From Antarcticibacterium arcticum (GTDB lineage: Bacteria > Bacteroidota > Bacteroidia > Flavobacteriales > Flavobacteriaceae): 64,000 bases of DNA. Positions 51,735-61,443 of the stretch are shown piece after piece. Location: the NCBI RefSeq assembly GCF_007993795.1, contig NZ_CP042476.1, forward strand, positions 496,001 through 560,000. The letters run 5' to 3'. Position numbers and translations under genes: made by a program. The notes under the pieces were generated by a model. The model saw nothing but the letters and a program-made list of their open reading frames with translations. It had not been told where the DNA came from and did not search any database. Position 1 is the stretch's first letter. Every line of letters begins with the position of its first letter.

Positions 51735-52748
51735 ATGAATAAAGAATTGCAGGATCTGGATGTTGAGGTGAAAACCCTTACAGGCAAGCTGAATGATCTT
51801 AAGCTGGAAATTGGCAAGGTGATCATTGGCCAGGAGGAAACTGTTGAACAGTTGCTTACCACCTTCCTTGCCGGGGGGCATGCCCTCTTGGAGGGAGTTC
51901 CGGGGTTGGCCAAAACTTTAATGATACGAAGCCTTGCGCAGGCAATTGAACTGAAGTTTAAAAGGATCCAGTTTACACCGGACCTTATGCCATCAGATAT
52001 TATTGGAACGGAAATCCTGGAAGAAGACCATACCACCGGCAAAAAGTTCTTTGAATTCAATAAAGGGCCTATTTTCGCAAATATCATCCTGGCCGATGAG
52101 ATCAACCGTACCCCACCAAAAACCCAGGCGGCTCTCCTGGAAGCAATGCAGGAATTTGAGGTTACCTATTCAGGTACCACTTATAAACTGGACAGGCCCT
52201 TCTTTATTCTGGCCACCCAGAATCCTATTGAACAATCTGGAACCTTCCCGCTTCCGGAAGCCCAACAGGACAGGTTTCTTTTCTATATTAAAATTGGTTA
52301 TCCCAATGAAACTGAAGAGACCAACATCCTGAAGCATACCACCGGCAGTAAAAAACAGGAAATAAAGCCTGTTATCAATGGAGAGGAGATCCTAAGGTTG
52401 CAACAGCTGGTGAGAGAGGTACCCATTAGCGATGAACTGGTATCCTATGTAAGCAGAATAGTTCGTGCCACCCGGCCTGAAACCACTGCGAGCGAATACG
52501 TAAAAGAATGGGTAAACTGGGGTGCAGGCCCGCGCGCGGGCCAGGCAATGATCTTAACTGCAAAAGCCAGGGCGCTGCAGTATGGAAGGCTGGCTGTAAC
52601 TCCTGAAGATCTAAAACACGTGGCCTATCCCGTCCTTCGACACAGGGTCATTGTAAATTTTAAAGCAGAAGCGGAAGGCATCACCTCAGATGATGTTACG
52701 CGAAAACTTCTGGAACTAACCCCAATTGCTACAAAGGAAAGGAACTAA
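51735..52748 (+). CDS. MoxR-family AAA+ ATPase
   Basis: 337 residues. Walker A GVPGLAKT (54-61), Walker B IILADEINR, sensor 1 ATQNPIEQ and an arginine-finger region (LPEAQQDRF). The gene begins 11 bp after the DUF4159 gene and its stop abuts the GTG of the DUF58 gene. MoxR proteins act as chaperones that activate or load a partner with a VWA domain, here the next product. Confidence 0.94.
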   Translation: MNKELQDLDVEVKTLTGKLNDLKLEIGKVIIGQEETVEQLLTTFLAGGHALLEGVPGLAKTLMIRSLAQAIELKFKRIQFTPDLMPSDIIGTEILEEDHTTGKKFFEFNKGPIFANIILADEINRTPPKTQAALLEAMQEFEVTYSGTTYKLDRPFFILATQNPIEQSGTFPLPEAQQDRFLFYIKIGYPNETEETNILKHTTGSKKQEIKPVINGEEILRLQQLVREVPISDELVSYVSRIVRATRPETTASEYVKEWVNWGAGPRAGQAMILTAKARALQYGRLAVTPEDLKHVAYPVLRHRVIVNFKAEAEGITSDDVTRKLLELTPIATKERN

Positions 52749-53645
52749 GTGAAGCAGGACTACCATGAGCTTTTAAAACCCGATGTTATTGGCTCGGTAA
52801 GCGGACTCGCGCTTATTTCCCGGATCATAGTAGACGGATATCTTAGTGGGCTCAATCACAGCAGGCGGGTAGGGCCGGGAATGGAATTCAGCCAGTACCG
52901 CGGGTACGAACCCGGAGATGATATGCGATTGCTGGATTGGAAAATGCTGGCCCGGTCCGGGCGGTATTACATTAAACAATCTGAAGTTGAAACTAATATT
53001 TCGGTGAAGTTTATTTTAGATTCCAGCAGGTCCATGCTTCATGAGGAGAACAGCCTTACAAAAATGGATTATGTGCGGGTGTTGGTAGCTTCCCTGGCGT
53101 ATCTTGCGGGACAGCAGGGAGATGCTGTGGGCCTTTTCGCCTTGAATGACCGTAATCTCCATGCGCTTTATCCCCAAGTACAGAAACAACATTTTAACAG
53201 GCTGTTACTGGAATTGATCAATATCAAAAACGAGGGTAAATGGCCGGCAGATCCTAAAGCGACTCAAAAACTTCATGACCGCAGCCATAAAGAACTAATT
53301 TTCTTTATAACCGATATGTATGAAAATGCATCTGAACTCACCAATCTTATCATGAGACTAAAAACTCCGCGAAACGAAGTGGTGGTTATGCATGTTATGG
53401 GGAAAAGTGAAATGGAATTTGACTATAAGGGAACAGTAACTTTTGAGGACCTGGAAACAGGCGCAAGACTCAAAGTGGATGCGAAGGAGGCAAAAAGCAG
53501 GTATTTGGAGGCATTGGATCAAAAAATAAAAACCACCAGGGAAAACCTGCTTGCCAATGGAATAAGTTATGAGATCTTTAGCCTGGAAAATCATATTGGG
53601 GAAGCCTTGCAGGTATTTTTAAAAAAACGGATGAACTTACTGTAA
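52749..53645 (+). CDS. DUF58/VWA-like protein, GTG start
   Basis: 298 residues. The GTG at 52749 follows the MoxR stop directly. The signature GMEFSQYRGYEPGDDMRLLDWK defines DUF58, and DSSRSM is a MIDAS-like metal site of a VWA fold. No membrane helix. It is the expected MoxR partner. Confidence 0.92.
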   Translation: MKQDYHELLKPDVIGSVSGLALISRIIVDGYLSGLNHSRRVGPGMEFSQYRGYEPGDDMRLLDWKMLARSGRYYIKQSEVETNISVKFILDSSRSMLHEENSLTKMDYVRVLVASLAYLAGQQGDAVGLFALNDRNLHALYPQVQKQHFNRLLLELINIKNEGKWPADPKATQKLHDRSHKELIFFITDMYENASELTNLIMRLKTPRNEVVVMHVMGKSEMEFDYKGTVTFEDLETGARLKVDAKEAKSRYLEALDQKIKTTRENLLANGISYEIFSLENHIGEALQVFLKKRMNLL

Positions 53646-53646
53646 A

Positions 53647-54942
53647 ATGATCTTTCTAAACCCTTCATATCTCTGGGCATTACTCGGAATTGTTGTTCCT
53701 ATTGCGATCCATTTATGGAGCCGAAAGGGAGGAAGGACCATTAAAATAGGCAGTATAGAATTCCTTCAGGAGAAAGACTCAAGACGGTCCAGCAGTATTA
53801 AATTGAATGAACTGTTACTCTTATTTCTTCGAATCCTGATAATATGTCTGTTGGTCATAATAATAGCAGAACCACGGCAAACTGTTAAAACAGAAAATTC
53901 ACCTATCACCTACCTGGTAGAACCCTCACTTTTATATGAGAAGGAGGTAATGAATATCCTGGATTCCATTGAGGAGGATAATATAAAACTATTACAGCCG
54001 GGTTTTCCGGAATATGAAAAAGCAGATTTTAAAGGGCCTTTCCCAACTCCCAATTACTGGCAACTTTCCGCGGAAATGAATACGTTGAGAACAGATTCTA
54101 TTGTTGTTTTTACCAGGGCCTATGTTGCCGGAGTGAAAGGGAAAAGGCCGGAAACAGGCAAAAAAATAAACTGGATCGTTCTGGATCCCGGCGATAATGA
54201 GAAAAAAATACTAAATGCCCACAAAAATGGAGCTGAAGTTATTCTTACTTATGCAGTTAATGAATATCTAAACCTGAAATTTGAAGAAGAGCGCACTTCT
54301 TTGAACAGCCAAGCTATTACAATTAATAGCTCCGGAGATAGTATCTCTGTTTCTGCTGAAGGCAAATTGAGAAGATTACCGCTTATACCTACCGATTCCT
54401 TAAAAATTCTGATGGTACATAATGATAGTCTGGATAATGAAGTAAGAATTTTAAAAGCCGGTTATAGGGCAATTGGAAGCTATCTGCAAATTCCGGTTGA
54501 GGTAAAAGTATTTACTGTTGATGATATTCCGGAGAGCAATGACAATCTGGATTTTTTGGTGTGGTTAAGTAATAAACCGGTTATAAAAACCGCGGTTCCA
54601 AAACTTATCTACAGGCCCGATAGTCTTGCCAATTTCCTGGTTGAAAAAACCTCTGTAGCAGATCAATATTACCTCACCCACCCGCTCACTTCAGAAGATA
54701 TTATGGCAGCGCAATTGCCGGAAACTTTGCTGGGGCTGCTTCAGAATAATTCACATCTGGAAGAAATGCTTCCGCAGTATGATAAAAGGCAAATTGACCT
54801 GGGTGAATTTCAAACGGTTTATTCTGAAGATATTCTGGAAAAACAATTTGCAGTAAGTACAGATCTTTCAAAATATTTATGGATCCTGCTGCTGTTGCTA
54901 CTTCTTGCAGAAAGAGGCCTGGCTTATCTTAGAAAACAATGA
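53647..54942 (+). CDS. BatA-domain membrane protein
   Basis: 431 residues. The N-terminal aerotolerance (BatA) motif MIFLNPSYLWALLGIVVPI is followed by IHLWSRKGGRT, a second helix (residues about 55-75), a periplasmic domain, and a C-terminal helix before a short tail. It starts 1 bp after the DUF58 gene and its stop overlaps the next start (ATGA). Inner membrane. Exact role unknown. Confidence 0.9.
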   Translation: MIFLNPSYLWALLGIVVPIAIHLWSRKGGRTIKIGSIEFLQEKDSRRSSSIKLNELLLLFLRILIICLLVIIIAEPRQTVKTENSPITYLVEPSLLYEKEVMNILDSIEEDNIKLLQPGFPEYEKADFKGPFPTPNYWQLSAEMNTLRTDSIVVFTRAYVAGVKGKRPETGKKINWIVLDPGDNEKKILNAHKNGAEVILTYAVNEYLNLKFEEERTSLNSQAITINSSGDSISVSAEGKLRRLPLIPTDSLKILMVHNDSLDNEVRILKAGYRAIGSYLQIPVEVKVFTVDDIPESNDNLDFLVWLSNKPVIKTAVPKLIYRPDSLANFLVEKTSVADQYYLTHPLTSEDIMAAQLPETLLGLLQNNSHLEEMLPQYDKRQIDLGEFQTVYSEDILEKQFAVSTDLSKYLWILLLLLLLAERGLAYLRKQ

Positions 54943-57158
54943 GAAGGGGAAAAAACATATTACGAAAATTTCAAAAGCGATGGCAGTTGCTGTTATGGCT
55001 GGAGATCTTTTTATATGGTTTTGGAGCGGGTATTTTTGTGGTGTTTCTTACCCAATCTTATCTTTGGGGGCTTGCTGCCTTTATACTTGTTGCAACTTTA
55101 ACCCTCCTGTTTATAAGGCCCTGGGAAATCAGGTTGAAAAATGTTCACAGTTATATTGACCGGGAACTGCCCGCGATGGAATACAGCAGCCAGCTACTTC
55201 TGCAACCCCGGGAAGATCTTAGTCCACTGGCTCAGCTACAACAGAAAAACGTTATAAATGCACTGGAAAAAGATTTAGGGAAAATTAAACCTGAAAATAA
55301 TTTAATGAGAGCGGGTGTAATTACTGGTTTTCTGGTTTTAATTGGATTTTTGGGCTTTCGCTTAGGGTGGGTGCAAGACTTTGAATTTAAACAATCTGTT
55401 TCAGAACAGGAAGAGCGCATTGTTTTACGTCCGGCAGATTCTGTAGCCGCAACTACTCAGCCTCCTTTACTGGAAAGTCAAAAGGTTAGTCTGCGATATC
55501 CCGCCTATACCGGGTTGCGCTCTGTTACTACTTCCAAAATGAACATCGAGGCGGTGGAAGGCACCCGGGTGTCCTGGGAGATCAGCTTTGATTCAAAAAT
55601 AGACATTGCACAAATGGAAAGTATGGGGAATACTTATAAAATGAATTTTAGCAAAGGTGCGTATTCCGGGTCTTCCACGGTAAATGCTTCAGGTTTCTAT
55701 AATTTCAGGTTTTTTGATACTTCGGGCGCCGCTTATGTAACAGATCTTTATTCTATTCAGGTGATACGCGATAAAGCGCCCGTTGTTGAAATACCCGGCC
55801 TGCCCCAATTTACTTCTTTTGAATATGATGATAAAAAAGTGATCGATCTTACCGCAATTATTTCTGATGATTTTGGGGTTGGCAACGCACATATTATCGC
55901 TACCGTCAGTAAGGGTACAGGGGAATCGGTAAAATTCAGGGAAGAGAAACTCAGTTTTGATTCTCAGGTTAAGGGTGGAAGTAAAAAACTGGAGCTGAGG
56001 AAAAGAATAGACCTGGACCAGATGAAAATGGGGGTAGGGGATGAACTCTATTTCTATGTGGAAGCAATAGATTTAAAACAGCCGCTGGCCAACCGTACCC
56101 GCAGTGAGACCTATTTTGCCGTAATTAAGGACACCGTCTCTTATGGTGCGGGAGTAGAAGGCACTCTGGGAGTTGACCTGATGCCGGATTATTTCAGAAG
56201 CCAGCGCCAGTTGATCATTGATACCGAAAAATTGATCTCTAACAGAAATAAGATTCCGAAAAAGGAGTTCAATTCTACCAGCAATGATCTTGGTTTTGAC
56301 CAAAAAGCCCTTAGATTGAGATATGGGCAGTTCATGGGTGACGAATCTGAAGGCGGTATCGCAACTGCTGAAAACAATGAAATTTCAGGAGAAGAAGAGG
56401 ATGATCCTCTGGCCGCATTTACACATGATCATGATGGCGATAATAAGCATAATCTGGTTGAACCAACCCACCAGGATCACGGTGACGAGGAGGAGGAAAA
56501 TGAAAACCCTCTTGATAAATTCCTGCATGACCACGGCGATCCTGAGTCGGCCACGCTTTTTACAGATAACCTGAGAAGTAAGTTACGGCAGGCTTTGGAT
56601 ATTATGTGGGATGCAGAGCTGCACTTGCGTTTATATGAACCTGAAAAATCCCTGCCTTTCCAGTACAAGGCCCTTGCGCTTATACAGGAGATAAAGAACA
56701 GCGCACGTATTTATGTGCATCGTATTGGGTATGATCCCCCGCCCATAAAAGAGGAAGTGCGGCTTACCGGAAAAATTGAGGAGGTCTCAAATTATCTTAA
56801 AACAGCCGACCTTAAAAAACCGGAATCTGATCCCTATATGCGTAAGGCAATTCACAAACTGGAAGAATTGATTACAAAAGAAATTCCAATTTCTGCGGAA
56901 GATAAAAAAGTCTTTGAACTGGCAGGAAATGAGTTGGCCGAAAAAGCCATTGAATCTCCCGGGAAATATCTGCAAACCTTACAGGAATTGAAATGGCTTT
57001 CCGAAGAAAGGGAAATTCCGGTGGAACTTCTTCAAAGAGTGCAACGAGGCCTTCTTGATGGGATTTCCAAGCCGGAGGCCACTCCCGGGAAAGGAAACAA
57101 ATACAGAGAGGAGATCAATAAATTATTTTTAAAGGAACTGGAAAAGAATGATCAATAA
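54939..57158 (+). CDS. DUF4175-family membrane protein
   Basis: 739 residues. Two N-terminal helices, then WEIRLKNVHSYIDREL, a third helix (about 122-140) and a long soluble part with Ig-like strands and coiled helices. Residues about 480-540 carry a His/Asp/Glu-rich stretch with two related copies (PLAAFTHDHDGD and PLDKFLHDHGD), a possible metal site. The start overlaps the BatA gene by 4 bp and the stop overlaps the next gene by 11 bp. Function unknown. Confidence 0.88.
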   Translation: MRRGKNILRKFQKRWQLLLWLEIFLYGFGAGIFVVFLTQSYLWGLAAFILVATLTLLFIRPWEIRLKNVHSYIDRELPAMEYSSQLLLQPREDLSPLAQLQQKNVINALEKDLGKIKPENNLMRAGVITGFLVLIGFLGFRLGWVQDFEFKQSVSEQEERIVLRPADSVAATTQPPLLESQKVSLRYPAYTGLRSVTTSKMNIEAVEGTRVSWEISFDSKIDIAQMESMGNTYKMNFSKGAYSGSSTVNASGFYNFRFFDTSGAAYVTDLYSIQVIRDKAPVVEIPGLPQFTSFEYDDKKVIDLTAIISDDFGVGNAHIIATVSKGTGESVKFREEKLSFDSQVKGGSKKLELRKRIDLDQMKMGVGDELYFYVEAIDLKQPLANRTRSETYFAVIKDTVSYGAGVEGTLGVDLMPDYFRSQRQLIIDTEKLISNRNKIPKKEFNSTSNDLGFDQKALRLRYGQFMGDESEGGIATAENNEISGEEEDDPLAAFTHDHDGDNKHNLVEPTHQDHGDEEEENENPLDKFLHDHGDPESATLFTDNLRSKLRQALDIMWDAELHLRLYEPEKSLPFQYKALALIQEIKNSARIYVHRIGYDPPPIKEEVRLTGKIEEVSNYLKTADLKKPESDPYMRKAIHKLEELITKEIPISAEDKKVFELAGNELAEKAIESPGKYLQTLQELKWLSEEREIPVELLQRVQRGLLDGISKPEATPGKGNKYREEINKLFLKELEKNDQ

Positions 57159-58887
57159 CGTGGTGTTTTTGAATGAATCCTGGTTCCTGCCCATTCTTGG
57201 CGCGGCGATACTTCTATTGGTAGTCTTTCTGTGGAAAGAGTGGACCCTGGCCGGGAAACATCGGTTCATTATTAAAAGTACACTGGTATTTATTGCAGTT
57301 ATTTCGCTGGTTCTTGTTGTTCTTAAACCGGCCATCCACATCCCTAAAAAAGGGGGAAATATAGCATTGCTTACCCCGGGATATGCTAAAGCGCAACTGG
57401 ATAGCCTGAAAAAGGCAGAGCGAGGATTAAAATTATTCAATTACGAAGCCGGCAACCCGCTTCCTTCCCAGGTAAGTTCTTCCAAAAAAGTATTTGTGCT
57501 TGGCTACGGACTTAAGGAATTTGACTTATGGCAAATGGATGGGATTCCTGCATTGTACCTCAATACAGAGTTGCCGGAAGGGGTAATTAAACTTAATTAT
57601 AAGGTTGAAAATTCTGTTGGAGATGACCTGGTGGTGCAAGGTCTTTATAAAAATCCTAAAGGCGGTTACCGGTTATTACTGGAAGGTCCAGGGGAAACAG
57701 GACTTGATTCAGTAGAATTAAACGGAGAAAATGAACAGGCGTTCAAAATGCTTGTTCCTCTAAAAGCTAAAGGCAATTATATATATTCCCTTACCGAAAA
57801 AGACGAAGAGGGAAGAATTATAAAAAAAGACATTTTACCGGTAAAAGTAGCCGAAAAAGAGGAATTGAGGATCCTTATCCTAAACGCTTTTCCAACCTTT
57901 GAGACCCGTTATTTAAAGAACTTTTTAGCTGAAGCGGGGCATGAGCTGGTGGTGCGCAGCCAGATCACCAGAAACAGGTTTAAATTTGAATATTTAAATA
58001 CAGACCGAATTGGGATTGGCCGTTTAACGGAAGAAATCCTTGAACCGTTTGATCTTCTTATTGCAGATGCCTCCTCCTTAAGAGGATTTTCGGGAAGTGA
58101 AAGAAATGTTATTGGAAATATGGTGAGGGAACAGGGACTAGGAGTTTTTATCCAGCCGGATGATACTTATTTCAGTTCCCGCGGGCAATTGAATATTCTG
58201 AGTTTTATAAATTTCCCGAATACTGAGATAAATGACCTTCAATGGCCGAGCATTAAATTAAATGCATATCCCTACAGAATTAAAAAAGAGTTTGGAATCC
58301 GGGAAATACATGCCCCGGGGAATTCCATTGCAGCTGCCTATAAAAAAATGGGAGAGGGGAAAATTGGAACTGCGGTTTATTCAGATACCTGGGAATTGCT
58401 CCTGGAAGGAAATGATCAGGCATACCGGCAAATTTGGTCAAAGCTGATAGAAGAAGTAAGCAGGAAGGAATTTTCTACTGCGTCCTGGAACACTGTAGCA
58501 ATAAGTGGCCAAATAGATGAACCTTTTGAATTCGAGCTGCGAACCGAAATTGAAGATCCGTTTGTAACAACCGGCGGAGGGAGCAATATTCCTTTAATAC
58601 AGGATACCTCAATTCCCTATTTATGGAGAGGTACTACCTGGCCCCGCGAAAGTGGATGGAATATCCTGCACCTGGATACAATATCAACCTATCACTTTTA
58701 TGTGGAGGATGGCTTGCAGGGAACCACGCGTGATGATGTACAAATACTACAGGCAAACAAAAGATATTTTAATGCGGAGATTGTAGAGGGGCAAGGCTAC
58801 AGCCCATTGGAACCTGTAAATCCATTATGGTTTTTTGGGTTATTTCTTATTTGTATGGGAGGTTTATGGCTTGAACCAAAACTTTAA
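57148..58887 (+). CDS. Large membrane protein of the MoxR operon
   Basis: 579 residues. Two helices at the N-terminus (LPILGAAILLLVVFLW and STLVFIAVISLVLVVL), a long extracytoplasmic domain with a glutamine-amidotransferase-like segment (LRILILNAFPTFETRYLKNFL), and a C-terminal helix. It overlaps the DUF4175 gene by 11 bp, so it is the last gene of the operon. Related proteins in Bacteroidota are annotated only as hypothetical. Confidence 0.85.
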   Translation: MINNVVFLNESWFLPILGAAILLLVVFLWKEWTLAGKHRFIIKSTLVFIAVISLVLVVLKPAIHIPKKGGNIALLTPGYAKAQLDSLKKAERGLKLFNYEAGNPLPSQVSSSKKVFVLGYGLKEFDLWQMDGIPALYLNTELPEGVIKLNYKVENSVGDDLVVQGLYKNPKGGYRLLLEGPGETGLDSVELNGENEQAFKMLVPLKAKGNYIYSLTEKDEEGRIIKKDILPVKVAEKEELRILILNAFPTFETRYLKNFLAEAGHELVVRSQITRNRFKFEYLNTDRIGIGRLTEEILEPFDLLIADASSLRGFSGSERNVIGNMVREQGLGVFIQPDDTYFSSRGQLNILSFINFPNTEINDLQWPSIKLNAYPYRIKKEFGIREIHAPGNSIAAAYKKMGEGKIGTAVYSDTWELLLEGNDQAYRQIWSKLIEEVSRKEFSTASWNTVAISGQIDEPFEFELRTEIEDPFVTTGGGSNIPLIQDTSIPYLWRGTTWPRESGWNILHLDTISTYHFYVEDGLQGTTRDDVQILQANKRYFNAEIVEGQGYSPLEPVNPLWFFGLFLICMGGLWLEPKL

Positions 58888-59195
58888 ATGAGGATAAAAA
58901 AATACCCCCTGTAGGGAGAGGGATTTTGGAGGCAGGAACAAAATATTTTATTCGGCCCATATTTAAATAACCAAAAGTTCTAGGATTATATTCTCCAGTT
59001 TGACCTGATCATGGCACTAACTAAATTTATAAATTAGAAGACCTTTAAGTTCGATTTCTACTTTAAATTTAAAAAATTAATTCCTCAAAATGATCGAATA
59101 ATATTCATAATCGTCTAAAAACCCATTAAGCCAATGAAATGCATGCCACTTTCAATAATGCAGGTTTTCTGTAAGGTTTGGCCTTCTTAATTTTT
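58888..59195. other. Intergenic region between convergent units
   Basis: No ORF of note. A weak imperfect hairpin near 58900-58925 (AAAT-CCC against GGG-ATTT) may end the MoxR operon. Nothing else recognised. Confidence 0.45.
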
Positions 59196-59495
59196 TCAGG
59201 CGGTAAATGTTTTAATGGTTTCCCATTGGGTAATTTCAGGCGCTCCCGAAAGAAATTCTCTCGACGTACGCATAAATTCAATTAGGTGGGGAGTGTTCTT
59301 ATGCTCACCGTTATAATAATTCCCATCTTTCCACTCCTCGTACAACAGAATATTTTCAGGATCATTAAGATCTACATTCATTTTAATGCTTATAAAATAA
59401 GGTTCCTCAAGTACAATTTCTATGAGGGAGGTTAAGGCGGCAATGGCCACATCGTTTTTTCCGGGCAGGATCTTATATTTCACAATTACTACCAT
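59196..59495 (-). CDS. ABM-domain protein (quinol monooxygenase-like)
   Basis: 99 residues, the single antibiotic-biosynthesis-monooxygenase fold: VVIVKYKILPGKNDVAIAALTSL, then ILLYEEWKDGNYYNGEHKNTPH with the conserved E-x-W and His. Such proteins form dimers and act on quinols or related compounds. It lies 28 bp after the HD-domain gene in the same direction. Confidence 0.85.
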   Translation of the reverse strand: MVVIVKYKILPGKNDVAIAALTSLIEIVLEEPYFISIKMNVDLNDPENILLYEEWKDGNYYNGEHKNTPHLIEFMRTSREFLSGAPEITQWETIKTFTA

Positions 59496-59523
59496 TTCTA
59501 AAAATTTAAGGTGTTATTAAAAC

Positions 59524-60120
59524 TTATTTATTTGGCCAAACCAGATACCGTTCTTTTACTGAATTAAGATTGAGCTGTTTCATAGGTTCCCTGTTTTTTC
59601 GGCAAAAATTGGTGTGGTAGGAATGACGCGACAGGAAATCAATCTGTATATTATCCCATTCTTTTGGAGATAGTTTGGGGTTAAAATGTAACATTTCCCT
59701 ATAAAGATTATCTCCAAATTTTTTAAAATTTTCTGTACCAAGGTATTCCAGGTCGGCATCGGCCACTATTTTTTCAAGAATATTAGTTGGTTTTTGCGGG
59801 ATATTTGTGGCCTGTATCATACCACACACTGTATCGATTTCTGCCCTGGTTAATTGTGTGCCCAAAAGTTCGCGGGAGGCCAGATCACAACCCAGTTCCT
59901 CGTGGTTTTCATGATCAATTAAAAATCCTGCATCATGATATAATGCGGCTATTTTTACCAGGAGTAAATTTCTGCCGCTAATGTTTTCCTGCACCGCAAT
60001 TTTCTCTGCCTGCTCCAATACATATTGGGTATGGGCAGCATTATGGTAGGTTAACCACTCGGGAAGATCCTTTTCCAGGGCTCCAATCACTTTGGAATAT
60101 ATTTCGTTAAAAATGCTCAT
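59524..60120 (-). CDS. HD-domain phosphohydrolase
   Basis: 198 residues from the ATG at 60120, chosen because longer frames (to 60132 or 60195) overlap the YitT gene. HD-fold metal ligands: YHNAAHTQYVLEQAE, LYHDAGF (HD pair) and VADADLEYLG. It resembles small predicted HD phosphohydrolases rather than large (p)ppGpp enzymes. The start is 2 bp from the YitT stop, so the two were probably co-transcribed. Confidence 0.88.
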   Translation of the reverse strand: MSIFNEIYSKVIGALEKDLPEWLTYHNAAHTQYVLEQAEKIAVQENISGRNLLLVKIAALYHDAGFLIDHENHEELGCDLASRELLGTQLTRAEIDTVCGMIQATNIPQKPTNILEKIVADADLEYLGTENFKKFGDNLYREMLHFNPKLSPKEWDNIQIDFLSRHSYHTNFCRKNREPMKQLNLNSVKERYLVWPNK

Positions 60121-60121
60121 A

Positions 60122-61008
60122 TTAATGTCCATGGCTTGTATGTTTTCCAAGACCGCCTTTAACTTCCTTGATCCTTTGCACATAGAAAAAAGCATTGGGA
60201 TCTATATTGTTAATTGCTTCCTTGATCCTGTGAATTTCAATTCTTGTCACAATAGTCATGACAATATCACAGTCGTGTTTCACATTAAATGAATTGGGAA
60301 GATACCCCCTTTCTCCTTTATAGACTGTTATAGCTTTACCAAAATCATTCACAATGAGTGATTTAACCGCCTCATATTCTTTGGAAATAATAGAAAGCGC
60401 TGTAAATTCCTCAAATCCGTCTACTACGTAGTCGGAGGTTTTCATGGCAGTATAATATACCAATATTGAATACATCGCCGTTTCGATCCCAAATTCAAAG
60501 GCTGCCCCTATGAAGAGCAGTGAATTGAAGCTCATTATAATTTCACTGGTTGAAAATCCTATTCTTTTATTAGTGTAATGAGCTATGATCTCCAACCCGT
60601 CTATTACTCCGCCTCCTCTAATAACCAGCCCAATTCCCAGTCCAATAAAGAATCCGCCAAAAACGGCTATTAAAACTTTGTCGCTGGTCACCTGGGGAAA
60701 AGTAATAAATGTCATTAAAAATGCCAGTAACAAAACGGCCAGCAACGCGTTTACGCTAAAAGTCTTGCCAATATTCCTGTACCCCAGGTATAAAAAAGGA
60801 AGATTAAAAACAATGAGGCAAGCGCTAAAGGGATGTGAAAAACCTCTTCCATTAGGATTGAAATACCTGTAATTCCACCATCAAGAAAATGGTTGGGTAT
60901 CATAAAACCCTGTAAGGCAATAAGGGCAGAAAATACTCCTAAAATGGTGTAGGCCATTGATGAAAGTGAAAAGATGGATTTCCAGTTAATGGGAGTAGAA
61001 CTATTCAT
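60122..61008 (-). pseudogene. YitT-family membrane protein (DUF161/DUF2179), single-base frameshift
   Basis: Two frames encode one YitT protein. The N-terminal part (61008 down to 60751) gives HFLDGGITGISILMEE and the first helices. At the run of six A on the plus strand (60792-60797) the frame is lost. The next frame continues LYLGYRNIGKTFSVNALLAV directly and runs to the stop at 60122. Adding one base to the run restores a 295-residue protein, the family's usual length, with five helices and a C-terminal DUF2179 domain (ITVYKGERGYL). The gene is either truly broken, misread in the assembly, or expressed by slippage. Confidence 0.85.
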
Positions 61009-61443
61009 ATTATTTTCAATATATATTATTACCTAATTATCAAGCACAGAGAAATATTGACGTTGTTATTCATTGGAATCCAATACAACTTATACAATAA
61101 TTGGTATTAGATATTATTCAAGTAAAAAATTACCCCTGAAATGATGAGGAGATCAGGAAAATTTTTGCCGGGTCGTTAAGCCGTAGTAGGGGAGCTTATA
61201 AAAATAAAATAGTAAAAGAAAACCTAAGTCTTACTGTTTAAACTTTTTGTTTTTCAACGTAAATTAGTGGGGATTTAAGTTGCCTAAAGTTTATTATTTT
61301 AAAAAAATGATTAATAGTATTATTAATCTATTTTAAATTTAAGAATAATTTTCCAGATCGCTCAATAGTTATTTTTATTAAAGTACAAACCCTTCTCAAT
61401 TTAAGAGAAAGTTGTACCAAAGGTAACTACAAAGACTGTTAAA
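61009..61443. other. Intergenic region, AT-rich
   Basis: 435 bp with no credible ORF on either strand. It should hold the YitT promoter, but no clear -7 box was found. No repeat or palindrome of the two classes described here. Confidence 0.5.

Noticed and set aside
59001..59016. TTTGACCTGATCATGG as an FNR-like site
   Set aside because: The spacer is three, not four, bases and no -7 box is aligned.
60791..60800. Programmed frameshift in YitT
   Set aside because: The A6 run could slip, but no stimulatory structure is evident and the family is not known to use recoding; error or decay is simpler.
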